DNA from: Topomyia yanbarensis
Taxonomy: Eukaryota > Arthropoda > Insecta > Diptera > Culicidae
Direction: 5' to 3'
DNA length: 64,000 nt
Assembly (NCBI RefSeq): GCF_030247195.1
Contig: NC_080671.1
Location: 98,877,845-98,941,844, forward strand
Positions 34,770 to 46,514 of the stretch are shown in pieces. The notes under the pieces were generated by a model. The model saw only the letters and a program-made list of their open reading frames with translations, was not told the DNA's origin and did no database searches. The position numbers were made by a program, and so were the translations under genes. Position 1 is the first letter of the stretch, and each line of letters opens with the position of its first letter.

Positions 34770-37700
34770 TAGACCTGTGCGCCGCCGCGCCACGCCGCCG
34801 CCGCCGGTAAATTTTAACAAACGCCGACGCCGAAAGGTAGACCGGCGGCGCGCCGCCAACGCCTTTTTCTCACGCCGACAATTCGCGAACTCGAAAATTG
34901 TTGACTCATAATTTTATCCACAAATCTAGGAACATTGTCTATGGTCCGAATATACGACATTAACTGATTCATGATATATCACATATCGATTTTTATAGGT
35001 TGTGCATTAGTTCACAAAATTAACAGTCTTGATATTTTGTCGAAAATCATTACACGACACTCGGAATATAATTCATGGATCTATTCTTGCTTCGTCAACT
35101 GGTTATAGTTGCAAGCATATAACTTACAATTCACCATTCGTGCGCGTGGAATGGTCCACAAATTCAAAAAAATACTTCCACTTTCACGATATAGTTAATG
35201 AAATTTACGATTATGTGCCTGATATTAATCTTTGCACGTAATCAATTTCACTGGAACGTAGTTTATTATTCATCGATTTTTTAACCGATTCATGACAGTC
35301 GAGCTGTGTACTAGACACGATTCACCAGTCGAGCTCGTGAACTGTTCATGATATAGTTCATGAAGTAATTTATTTTTACACATAATCTTAATACACGCAA
35401 ACAATTACAAGGAACGCAGACTGTTATTAATGGATTCTTTGCTCTGCTCTTTGGTTTTGAAATTTCTATGTGAGCTATTGCGTACAACTGCTAGCAACCA
35501 GTCTCATAGGCGCGAGCATTAGATACAAGGAGGAAACTACTAGGACCTTTAACCCTGTTATTCTTTTGTTAAGATTCAGTGTAATGTTCGGTATTAAATG
35601 AAACTGCGCTGAGCACCAAAAATACATTACCTAGCCACAATTCATGTCCGTGAAATAATTAAGAAAACTATAAGACACGTGACTCTGTGTAAAAAATCCG
35701 ACGGTAAGCTCAAGACTAATATATCACGATAACACGACGAGAATTTACGAAAATCGTTCAATTCTTGACTTTTTTAGTCAATAAAGTTAATACAAATCAA
35801 TGTATCCTCAAGTTATGAACTAGAATCATAAAAATATTAAACATATTCAAACACAACCACCAACTAAACATTTGAGTATAATGCCAGCTTTTTTACGTGA
35901 ACTAGTTTTGTGAAAACACAAAAATTATTTTCAATACGAGGTTTATTTATCATTGATTGACTAGTGACCTATTTTAAAAAAAATTCTCGAAGAATAGTTG
36001 GGCAGAGTGATCTTGACTTTTCGCAATGCTGGTGTACTGATGTGGCGATGCAGACGGTAAGATTTCTGGTCTCATATTGCGAATTTTACCCCCAAATACT
36101 CACAGCAAAATAATTTTGTCACACGAAAATATGCTCTCACCGCATCTACCATAGTTTGGTTGTTCGGGTGGCTAACAAAAACAACATTCAACTCCCTCTC
36201 TAGGATTATGCATAAGATGTTCGGTTTGTTTATTTGCTGTCCCCCATGCAGTTTAACGTGAGAGTAATTATATTGCTGCTTTAAAAATATGCACGAAAGT
36301 CTATCTGCAGATGATACGGGCAATAAATTATTCATCGTGTGATCTAGCCCCACCCAGGAAAGATTTTCAGTGTCAGTTGCATCAGCCCGCTATCACAGAC
36401 AAATAAGACGTAACACGAGATGAATTTTCATCATTCGTGAAAAAACGGTCGATTTAAATTACAAAAAATGCGCCATATCAGCGAGCGTGGTGTTAGTGAA
36501 GAGAATTTGGCACAGAGCTAAATGCGTTACTTAGTTTCCGCACCCACCCGAAAACGTTACCGTCTTTTTAATCTCATGCAAACCAAAGCAAACAAAATGG
36601 GCCGGAAATGTGAAATTCATTCTTGTCGAAGTGCCCAAGGCGGAAGTTGTTCACAATCATTTCTTAAGTTACAACCACGATGGCGATCGGCCAGTAAGCA
36701 CATAATAGGATGTTAGTAATTTAATTGATTCGGTGCGTCGAATCTAACTAGATGTATGCAATGGATTAGAATTTGTTGGTCCCCGGAACTGCTGGAGAAA
36801 TGAGAGGGGTGCAGGTGCTACGAAAACAAGAGATACGCTCAGACCATTTTCAATCAGGCTTATTTAGTGATCAGTTTCATCTCCACAGGAGCTAAAACAT
36901 CAAGTCATGGAATTATTATGAATGATAGTAACTGTATATTTAGGTTTCGTTAGGGTGTAGATCTGTATGATTCCAATACATCGAGCATACTTTGCGCTCA
37001 AGATAGAAGCAAATCTTACGTTGAAAGAAAATGTAGTGCCACGGAATCGCCGGATTTTGTGCTTACAAGAAGTAAAAGTACACGTCAGCCTGGAAAATAA
37101 ATAATGTGTCTACCTTACACGATCATTAAAAATGACATTTTTGCGCAGTAATGCTGGATTCTAAAAGAGCGACGGTGAAGAAGACTAAATAGAAACAAAA
37201 AACATTGAAACGACAACAAGAATTAATTTCCTCAAACAAAACAAAAACTGTTTTACCGTTGCTTAATTTCCCAAATATAGAACACTAAATAATTTTTAAA
37301 GTGTCATTGAAATACAGTCGTTACTTCTTCAATTCTTCAAATTTGTCCATCGCAATCATTATTTCATACGAAGTCGTAGTATGCGACATCGACAATTATC
37401 CAATTTCGTTCTTCAAATTTTACAACTGTAAAAATAGTTCCACCTTTCATTTATTATCTTGCATTTGGCAAGCAGGGTGTGCACTTTTGGAGCTTCAGTT
37501 GAAAAAAACAGATGTCGGTAGTACATCGTATGCTATTATTTTTTTTTAGAATTTTCTTCAAGCTGTAACGTCTGTTTGTATGTGCTGCAAATTCTGTTAC
37601 AAGATAAACTGAAAATTTGGGAAAGGAATTGTACTGCCAAGAATTTTTTTTAGTTACATAGGCGTCAATATTCGTCACGCCGGCGCGCCGCCGCCGATAG

Positions 37701-37794
37701 GGTCCAACAGCGTGACGCCGCCAACGCCGCCGCAGCCGGCCAAATATGTCGCTTACGCCGCCGCCGATTAAAAATGCATCGGCGCACACCTCTA
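34770..37794. mobile_element. hAT-like element with (CGCCGC)-rich termini
   Basis: The left terminus TAGACCTGTGCGCCG and the right terminus, the inverse of TAGAGGTGTGCGCCG, are followed inward by CGCCGC-rich tracts (about 34779-34885 and 37670-37785) in an AT-rich body. The layout parallels the 9028-11310 element. No transposase frame is present, and the 8-bp flanks do not match, so the two ends could belong to different insertions. Long frames over the GC tracts (34630-34911 and 37454-37960) are artefacts. Confidence 0.55.
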
Positions 37795-38320
37795 TTCGTA
37801 GTACCTTATTAGGACTAGTAACAAGTTGGGGTTCATGACACTCTTGATCCTTAATGTTTGCACTTTTACTAAAAGACTGTAAGCAAAGCAAAGCCTTTGT
37901 ACTACATTCCGTAGCGAAACTTAACCTTCTGGTTTGACAGACTTTGCAGACAATTCTCAAATCTACAGGGCAATTGCGGTATTAGTGCTGATCACCAAGA
38001 ATCCTCCTTGTAGGGTTGCTCGAACACACGATGAGGGGCTTATGAAACCAAAACCTTCTCCTCTGAACCATCAGACCCGAGTAAAATCTGGAACTGTTCC
38101 CTTATTACTATGCTGGGCAAAAAGTTTCCTGTGTTCTAGAAAACATGAAATTTGCGCTAGTTGTAATATTTAAGTGAAAATATTTGTATGCAGCTTGAAA
38201 ACCTTTTTATTCTCAGTAAATTCAATTCACAATTTTCGTTTCGTCCAACACGCAGGAATATGAAGTGAGAAGTGTTCCAATCTTATAAAATCTACTTGTT
38301 GGGAGTCAGGCAACTCTTCT
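37795..38320. other. Intergenic, no gene seen
   Basis: No recognised feature. A frame at 37934-38173 lacks any domain signature. Confidence 0.4.
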
Positions 38321-38324
38321 TGTC

Positions 38325-38805
38325 AAATTGGCTTTTGGACCATAAAATTAGGTCGATTTTGAAAAAATACTCTAGACCCTATAAGTTGGTGATGCATATT
38401 TGTAAAAACAACTATTTTTAATCCAAAAAATTTGGTTTATGAGTGGTAAAAATTGCAAAGAAAAAAAATAAAATGAATAAATGAACGTCTGTAAACTGGT
38501 CTTATTTTTCAACTTATCCTCAGAATCCAGGGGTTATTAAATCAGATAATAACCAGTAACCCACCTAAATTTCTTTCCGAATCGCTGATCCAGCTCGATT
38601 TGTCTCTATATTTGCACCAATCTCGTTGGAAATACATCAAACAACACGAAGACTGACGTTTTTAACGGCCTTAGTAGTATATTTTCAAAACATTTTTAAT
38701 TGCGAAATGAATGTAAATATATTCTAAACTAAGTGAAAGAACTGTGTTTCTATTAATATAACATTCATTAATAGCCCCAAACTCTAGGCCTTATAATGGG
38801 TTAAA
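38325..38805. repeat. Dispersed repeat family R-A, copy 2
   Basis: Direct-orientation homologue of bases 1-527, with the same order of landmarks and scattered small indels. It ends with 'attaatagccccaaactct' and 'gggttaaa' like copy 1. No coding potential is seen. Confidence 0.7.
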
Positions 38806-38894
38806 TCCAGTAGCATATTCAAGCCGCAAAAGATTGGAGAATTTCCAAAAAACGTGAAATTCAAGTTCATAACATTCAGTCGGAGCGATTTCAA

Positions 38895-38990
38895 ATGCCA
38901 CCAGTTTTTCTCAATGCGGGTAATTCGACGATCACTGGAGCCTACATAAATATTTTGAAGAAACAAGTACTTCCACAGATTAAAGCATAA
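38895..38990 (+). pseudogene. Tc1/mariner-type transposase scrap
   Basis: The plus frame reads MPPVFLNAGNSTITGAYINI, then LKKQVLPQIKA and a stop. The string (V/I)TG-x-Y-(V/I)N-x-L followed by VLP recurs in Tc1/IS630-type transposases just before the second catalytic Asp. Only about 30 residues remain, so the call is tentative. Confidence 0.4.
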
Positions 38991-40998
38991 TCGTGCGCCG
39001 TCATGTCATATCTCTAAAATGACTGAAGAAGAGCATGAAATTTGGCCGATAAACTTGAAAACCTTGCGATTGTTATATATGGACGGATATTCAAGAAAGT
39101 TCCTGAGCCTCTCATACAGTCATACTAGCATCTATTACCAAGTCTTTATCCATGAAGTTTATCTAAAACCACAGGTTACGAAGTTATGCTTCCCATGTCA
39201 CCACCACTTGCACCTATCAATAGCCGCGGTATAAATGCGTTGAATATGCTGCAAACCAGACATACTGAACATCATAATTCAGTATATTATACTAATAAAA
39301 AAACTTCCCCGTGAAACACACCGTAATGGAACGACACGGAAAGATATTAATTTCAAATTGACCAAAAATGACTTTTAGTTTATTTTTATCCCTGTCCCGC
39401 ACTAAAAACAAAAACAAACATATCATTCACTGTTTTGATTTAAACTTGGCCAACAAAAAAACTAATCACAGTTTAATACTATATTATTAGCTTATATCCG
39501 GCAAAAAAAATTAGCAAACACATCTAATGTATAATTACCCAAACACCGAAAACCATACGTGCCAGTGCTCAGTGCGACAAATAATTATCGCCGAGTAGTC
39601 GAAACAATTTCACGCAATCGGTTCAACAATCGAATCCAACCTTTTATTTTGTCACTTCTCCCTCACGCACTCGGCCGCCGGCGGCATATGAAGGCAAGCG
39701 AAACTAACGAACTTCTGTTTGCCCAATACCGACACCGTTTCAAGCGAACCGTTTTCCAAGCGGACAACAAATTCCACCGCAGATGCAACCCGTTCGCCCG
39801 ATCAGCATAAACTGATCGACAAATTTCCTATCGCACAGCTCATCGCTCTTGTTTGGCGCGAGTCCGAACGAGACAAGGCGGATAAAAACGGTAGGCACGT
39901 CACGGTTTGCTATTGCGAATCGCGCTGCCTGGAGTGGTCAGGGTGTCACGCCGAGACGCACGCACGGTATGCTAGTCTTTCCTATACCGTGCGGTTTTGA
40001 AATGCGATCACCTAAGGAAATGCCTAGCGTAAATTGCATATTTCTTGTAGATTACAGCAGAAATAAGGTGATCAAAAGTCCTTAAGAAGTGAACATATAT
40101 ACACCACTCGAAAAATTTGAAAAGAGCAAAAAATATATTTTCAGAACCCAATTCAAACTAAAATTTGGTGTTGATTCTAAGACAGTACCCTTGTTGAGAA
40201 CGAATTCAAAATCCGAGCTTTCAAATCAAAGTATAGTAAGAATCTGCCACTATTTCAATTTTTCTGGTGATTTTCGCTTGATAAAATTATGTTCATGTTC
40301 GAAGACCCCTTTTTTCAAAGATATGTGATAAATTTCCAACAAACACTTAAAATTCTTCCTAACTAATTAATGCAAAAGTGCTGCTTCAAAATCACTCGCA
40401 TCCAATGCACGACGTGACGCAATGTTTTATTTTTAATATTTTTTGGCAATGTCAACATTGATTTTGTCAAAAAAAATAATATGATTTGCCGCACACAAAT
40501 AATTATCGCAGTGGCTTTACCTAAATATAATTATGCTACACTACATTAGCTCTCATCCCACTGGAAGTGTCATAGTGCACTGTGCGTACCACGTTCTGAA
40601 ATTCCAGGGACGCTTTAGGCGGTCTTAACGTAACCTACCGGATGGATATATCTCTATGTGGTCTGATTTCGAGACCGGTCGAATTTTGAGACACCACGGT
40701 AGTGAAAGACTGGTTTTGTGGATGTTTCGGAAGTGTGATTAATTTTCGTCACACGCCTTTCGCTGTTTTGGTGGATTTCTAGTTGATACCCTCTGGTTGT
40801 AGGGTTGTGGTTGCCGGCAGATATGATGCCTATGAGTCATTCCACGTCCGAATTTTTGATTTCTTAGAATATGTTTTTGTGATTGGGGAATATGCCCGGA
40901 AACCGACGCTTCCGATATTGTCGATAATGGACAATATATTCAAAATTTGATTGGCAATCGGAGAATCGATGTAATTTGGAGGCCATTCCAATAGAAAA
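38991..40998. other. Intergenic; GC-richer block at ~39560-40010
   Basis: The block at 39560-40010 is rich in CpG and has overlapping short frames (39559-39810, 39719-40000, 39849-40085). None has a domain I recognise or a consistent frame. It could be an unrecognised 5' exon/promoter or an old element. Elsewhere nothing is seen. Confidence 0.4.
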
Positions 40999-41647
40999 AT
41001 TCCACAAAGATCCGTCCGAAAATAATTAAAATTTTAGATTCCTATGAAACTTTACACATTTCATCGGCATAGAAGACTAAACATTTTCCACAACCAGTAA
41101 GATTATTTTGACACAAGAGCAATTTTTTAAAAGGGCGTGAACATTTCTACGTGCATTAAATTCAAAAATTTTGGTTCGATTACTGTATTTTATACAGCAA
41201 AATTTTCTGAGAACGGGTTTCAGAGAATGAATATTTATGTACGAAAAAAATATACACTGAAGAAAATATTGTGTCATTTTGCACAAAAACAAAGTTATGT
41301 TTAAAATTTAAATTGTAAAAAAACGTATTTTTTCTAATTTTTTATATTTTGTCAATAAAAACCTCAAGGAAAATGAAACATTTTAAATGGAATTGTATGA
41401 TGAAGAACTTATCAGTAAAAAAGTTTTTCTAACAATAACTTTATTCAAGTTTTTAAGTTGCATACTAATTGACATACAAAACTTTAATTTTATTACATAA
41501 TATAATTCTAAGTATTATTTTAAATCAAAATGTATTTAACAAAAATCTTCCAAAATGCAATAGTTTTCGAGATATTTGGAATTTCGTTCAAACAAAAACT
41601 GTTTATTCGTGTGATTATACCCCTTTTAAAAGTTATTCGCGTTATCC

Positions 41648-42985
41648 TGTTACCGTTGACACAGGAACAATGTCCCAGATCCACATTTATTGCATTGATA
41701 TTTTTGTTAGTTTAATTAAATAATTTATAATTTTGTTATCTTTCATTATTTTTTTCGTATAGTAATTTTTCAAAGGCTCATCATTTTTGTATTTAGTTTT
41801 AGGCAATTTTGTAAAATCATACTAACATAATATTATATTATAAATAATAGAATTTAAGAACGTTTTCTGAACTCGTCCACCCCTGATAACAAACAAATCT
41901 ACTAACATCCCTCCGGCGAAGAATAGGTAAACTTAGAACGGGCGAAATTAATCGCACCGCAGAACCACTGTTTCCGAATTCGGCGAAGGAAGAAGAGAGA
42001 GAGGGAAGGAGAGGTGGGAAGGAGAGGAGAAGTGATTGAAACGTGGAGTCGTTGGAAGCCACTGAAAGAAGACGGACATCAAAAAAATAAGTCCCTCGAA
42101 TTCGGGCAGAAAATTAAAAAAGGACGAAAAGGTGTCGCGGTTAGTGAGACCGGTGAAGACGTTCGACGAAAGAACGAGACGAGGGACTGTGGTGACGAGT
42201 TAGTGTGTCGGCGATACGTCTCCGTTTCTTCGAAGCCAGATAGCAGATTCGAAGGAGGTTATCAGGACGACGCAACACCACCACGAGGACCCGGTTACAT
42301 TCGTACGTCGCATCTCGGACAGGGAAAAGTCTCCGTTCCTTCGAAGCCAGAATCAGCTCCGTAGACAGCGTGATTCGAAGGAGGTTATCAGGACTATCCA
42401 GTCCCACCACGTGTACCCAACCCTTGGACACCAAAGAAGCGCTGGTGACCGGTGAGACTTACGCTATCGCCGAGTCACACGCTTTCGCTAAGTGCGGGAA
42501 CGACCGTTTTGGACGTTTGGGTCTATTCCTAGACTGATGAGTTCCCCCGGCGTCTGCGAGCACCGTGGATAGAACAACCGTTACAATTTCCCCGAGCGAC
42601 CATCGTCACATCACATACCGAGTTGGCGGTGTGCTTCATTCAAGCTTAGGATAGCTCTATCCACATCTACAAATCCACTCCCAGTGTGCAGCAACAAAAT
42701 GTTCCAGCTCCTCACCCTCTCTCCACTATCGTAGCAGCAAGGGCCCCAACAGTTCCTGACGACAGTATACGCCATGTAAGAAAAGCTAAATATATAAGTT
42801 AAAATGTATCTCTTTTGCTTTGTATAACTTTCTTTTTCATTGAGCCTTATGTTTGTCTTAAATGTCGATCTGTTTCGTTCGTTAAAAGTGCTATCAGGTA
42901 AGTCAAGGTTGTGAGTCCTCCCTTGAGCAGTGTGAAAGCCGACCCTGGGTGAAATAAAACCCGATTGAGCTAGTCGTTTGTTACA
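41648..42985 (+). mobile_element. Solo LTR (~1.34 kb)
   Basis: Starts TGTTACC and ends GTTTGTTACA. ATCC occurs immediately on both sides (41644-41647, 42986-42989), and the flanking sequences join into continuous copy-B palindrome. A TATATAAG at 42791 and AATAAA at 42953 suggest plus orientation. An internal pair of related blocks (gtctccgtt-cttcgaagccaga at 42218 and 42329, attcgaaggaggttatcagga at 42247 and 42371) is a decayed tandem repeat. There is no internal retrotransposon region, so this is the product of LTR-LTR recombination. Family not assigned. Confidence 0.75.
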
Positions 42986-43300
42986 ATCCCTTCATAAAAT
43001 GTCAAAAATCTAATGTTTATCGTTTTAAAGACGTAAAAGAAACTTTTTCAGTATATTTGGATCATGAAAAAGCTTTCTTTAAAAAAAATTTCCTAACAAC
43101 AACTTTTGACATATTTTTATAATTCATACTATTTACAGTCAAAAATACAATTTTCTTTTTGAATATGATTCTATACGCTATTTTAAATCAAAATGCCAAT
43201 AACAAAAAATTTCTGAAATGTAATTTCTCCATCAACAATAATAAGTTTTTCAAAAGGCTCATAACATTTCATGTAACTTTCTCTTTGACATCAAGGTAAT

Positions 43301-43559
43301 TGTGGGGTTAGGTTACACCAACTCTCGACAGCAAACTCGATTTTTGTATAAGCTTTAAGCTAGAATTAAGGTTTATTAATAATAATTTCATTGTAAATAA
43401 TTAATGCGCTTACAAATTTGGCGACCGCTTGAATCGAGTGGAAGGAATGGGTCGATCTGTCCCACACGTGATAGATCTGATCTAGAGTAAATCCTAGCAA
43501 GGTAGATTTAATTATAGGTATTCCTAATGAAGCTGATCTGATTTGCGGGCAATTTACCA
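43301..43559 (-). repeat. Partial 3' LTR of the Bel/Pao element
   Basis: Nearly identical to bases 50124-50396 of the complete LTR, with a small length difference ('gtataagctttaagc' versus 'gtatatagtttgctttaagc'). The internal-side half is missing. Confidence 0.85.
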
Positions 43560-43564
43560 GCAAT

Positions 43565-43921
43565 TTACGGGATGACCGTTTCGATCCGTCCCCGAATCCA
43601 CTGGTTCCTCGACGTCCCGCCAACCACCAAGACCAAGTGGCCGATTTTCAAATCCTTAACGTCGTGGAACCACTTACATCTGCGTGTGATAGCAGGAAGG
43701 TATTCCTTCAGCCACCTGCGCCAGAACTCGTCGGTGATGAATCTGGCTAATTTCCAACTGCTTCTGAGGGTCATGCGACAGTCCACTAACTTTGTTGGGA
43801 GGAATTTTCTGCCGGATGAGTTTCCCAACAAAAAATGGTTTGGCGTCAGCGCTTCTTGGTCTGCATGTTCTAAAGGGATATAAGTGAGTGGCCTGGAGTT
43901 TATCATTGATTCCGCTTCAAG
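43565..43921 (-). pseudogene. Bel/Pao integrase C-terminal part
   Basis: Resumes after the insertion with [11 protein letters not shown] and [10 protein letters not shown], the usual segment after the DDE core, followed by a basic region with [20 protein letters not shown]. It ends at 43565 next to the truncated LTR. It would rejoin the upstream integrase if the hAT-like insertion and one target-site copy were absent. Confidence 0.8.
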
Positions 43922-45803
43922 CAGTGGCGTAGCCAGAAATTTGGTTTGGAGGGGGTTTTGATGAAAATCGCAAATTTTTTGAAAATATCTTAAAATTTAA
44001 TATGAGTTTGATAAATTATTGAAAACTCAAAAACATAAGTAGTCTAACAGACGTCATTCCAGTCTACAAACAAGAAGGATCAACATGGAACAGTTTTCAA
44101 ACCTCTATAGATTAATTTTTCTTGTATAATATGTCAATGATGTCAAAAATTGCGATCTTTTAAAGTGGGATAAATGATCTAAAAAATTTTCAACGTTCAA
44201 GATCACCTAATATAGTAATCCTTGACTTTGAAGGTTTGACAACTTCGGGAAGTTATCAACATAAAACAGCGCCTGCTTTGATATAGAAATTTTAGTGATT
44301 AATTCTCATAGAGGTAATTATGGTGAATTAATTTTCCAAAAATATTAAGAGACATGGTGCCTTCAGCAATATGCCTTCAGCAAAGTTTTTGATAATGTCA
44401 TTTCAAACAATTTTGTTGAAAATATGAAGGCTACATGAATTCAACATATAGGGATTTAAATGGACTGGGCATGCTATATTTCTCCTTAGTGAAGAAAAAT
44501 TTAGGTGAAAACTATTTTTTTCTACGCTACGGATAAAATTGTTGAAAACAATCACTGCGAGTTGAGAACACAAAACCTATAACTAAATTATGGATGGATG
44601 GAACTGAAACTTGCGTTTCGACTTCATCTCATCAGAATCCGACACTAACTTGGTGGGCGGAGTAAGCTAGCGCCGAATTGATGCTAGCTCCTGAAAATGG
44701 AATCACTCTTTGTGTTTTTGAGTCCTTTTAATATCTGGGAATTATTTGTTTTAAATCCAGTTCCCTTATTTTTTTGTAAGCTTCAAAGGCACCTTGAACG
44801 CAATGTGAATTTATTATTTAATTACTGCAGAAGAGATTTATCAAATACAGTAATTTCAGAATAGCTTGTTGTAAAGGTTTTCTACTACTATATTTCGAAA
44901 CTCTGAATATGTGGGATATTTATGTCTTTGACGAAGTTGTTTGAAATAGCACTTTCGAAAACTTTGCTGAAGACATTAAGTCTCGACCTAAATTTGCCTG
45001 AAGAGTAATTCTTCTCTATAATTACTTCTAGGAGGATTAACCGTCAAAATTATTCTATCATCAGATGAACAGTTTTACGTTTTGAAATTCTTCAATGTTA
45101 CTTAACATCGAAATTTGGCAGTTTCGAATGAATGTGATCGTGACCGTTAAAAATGTATCGAGCATTAATTTTACTTTTCTTTATTAGTCAACCTCACAAC
45201 TTGAAGTACGTAGCACACAAAATTTTAGTACGCCATTCATTGCATCCTGCTAACAGGCTATTCATATAGTTGATAATACAACAAAAATCCAATGCTCATA
45301 AAACCGATTCTGACCTGCTAGAGACAAAATTACACCAGCTTTCAACTAGTTTCTGAAATGTTATTCTTGTTGTTAACCAAATACATTTTCAAGTATGCAA
45401 GTTTTCGTTAAAACAAGCTTATGTTTTATATGCAATCAACATATTCAAATTTAGATTCCCATTCGAAAAATTGTCTCTAATCCATATTTTGAAGCATCTT
45501 TCCAAAAATGAGCTCATAATAATTCAGACAGTTATTTTATTTTACATTGAAGCAATTTGACAACTATGGGATTTTGGCTAAGAGATAAGTTACATGATCC
45601 CCTTCCCACAATTTTCCAAAAGTTCTCATGACGCTTTAAACACAGTTCTCAATGTAGTGATCAGAGAATATTTTTCCAAGAATATTTTGTGGAATATTAA
45701 ATTAAATTCGTCAGTATAAATTTTTTTTCAATCCAATTAATTTTGGTTTGGGGGGGGTTTTAACCCCCAGACACCCCCCCCCCCCCCCCTAGCTACGCCA
45801 ATG
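43922..45803. mobile_element. hAT-like insertion in the integrase (CAGTGGCGTAGCC ends)
   Basis: The ends CAGTGGCGTAGCCAG and the inverse of CATTGGCGTAGCTAG match at 13 of 15 positions. The flanks gcttcaag (43914-43921) and gtttcgag (45804-45811) agree at 6 of 8, an aged 8-bp duplication that lies within codons of the interrupted gene. A poly-C run of about 16 at 45774-45789 and a G-rich mirror near the left end are part of the termini. The 1.9-kb body has no transposase. Confidence 0.78.
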
Positions 45804-45811
45804 GTTTCGAG

Positions 45812-46441
45812 TGTCTCATCGTCTGGCCGACGAGGACCGTTCAGCACTGCCTCAGTCGCTACCTTAACAGAGCGAACGAGCCTTTCCCACACACCGCCCA
45901 TGTGTGGTGTTGCTGGTGGGATGAACTTCCACGTAGTCTGCGCCGTAGTGAATTTCTCGACCAGCGCCCTGTTTGCTTCGGTATGTGCCTTTAACTCGTT
46001 GCTCGTGCCTTGAAAGCAAGTCGCATTATCGGACCAGAACTCCTTCGGAATATCGCGGCGCGATACAAAACGTTGGACCGCCATGATGCACGACTCTGTG
46101 CTTAATGAATGCACAACCTCCAAGTATACAGCTCTTGTGGTGAGACAGGTGAAAAGGGCCACCCAGCGCTTGGCATTGCTTCTGCCCACCTTAACCAGCA
46201 CCGGACTGAAGTAATCCAACTCAGTAAATGTGAAGTGTTGAACGAAAGCCTTCAGACGCATCTCAGGAATCGTAGCCATGGCAGGTGGCGTCGGTGCTGC
46301 TTTCACGATGCGACACCATGCACATTTGCTTACAACTTTGTCCAACAGCCGTCTCAGCTTCGGAATTTCAAAACGTTGGCGAATTTCGTTGAAGATGGTC
46401 TCTCGGTTGGCGGCGGAAAACGTGGAGTTGAAGATTATCAA
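45812..46441 (-). pseudogene. Bel/Pao integrase, zinc-binding and DDE core
   Basis: Starts with NRETIFNEIRQRFEIPKLR and the Cys pair CAWC of the zinc finger. The catalytic-core residues are visible as TELDYFSPV (first Asp), FWSDNATCF (second Asp) and GGVWERLVRS (Glu). The frame is open up to ...DDETLE, where the hAT-like element is inserted. The open frame continues artificially into the insertion (GVARGGGGGVWG). Confidence 0.85.
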
Positions 46442-46514
46442 GGTTTTTGGGGAACGGTGAGCGGAAGTAGCATCTCGGTATATGAAGAGTGTTTAGCTGC
46501 GGAATAAGATTTGA

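Noticed and set aside
34630..34911. 93-codon plus frame with Arg/Pro-rich tail
   Set aside because: Open only because of the GC-rich sub-terminal repeat; its start lies outside the element, so it would be a chance fusion.
37454..37960. 168-codon minus frame
   Set aside because: It spans the CGCCGC-rich terminus of the hAT-like element, and its residues are low-complexity Arg/Gly/Ala with no domain.
45737..45803. Gly-rich C-terminus (GVARGGGGGVWG) on the integrase frame
   Set aside because: Read-through into the hAT-like insertion and its poly-C/G end, not part of the integrase.
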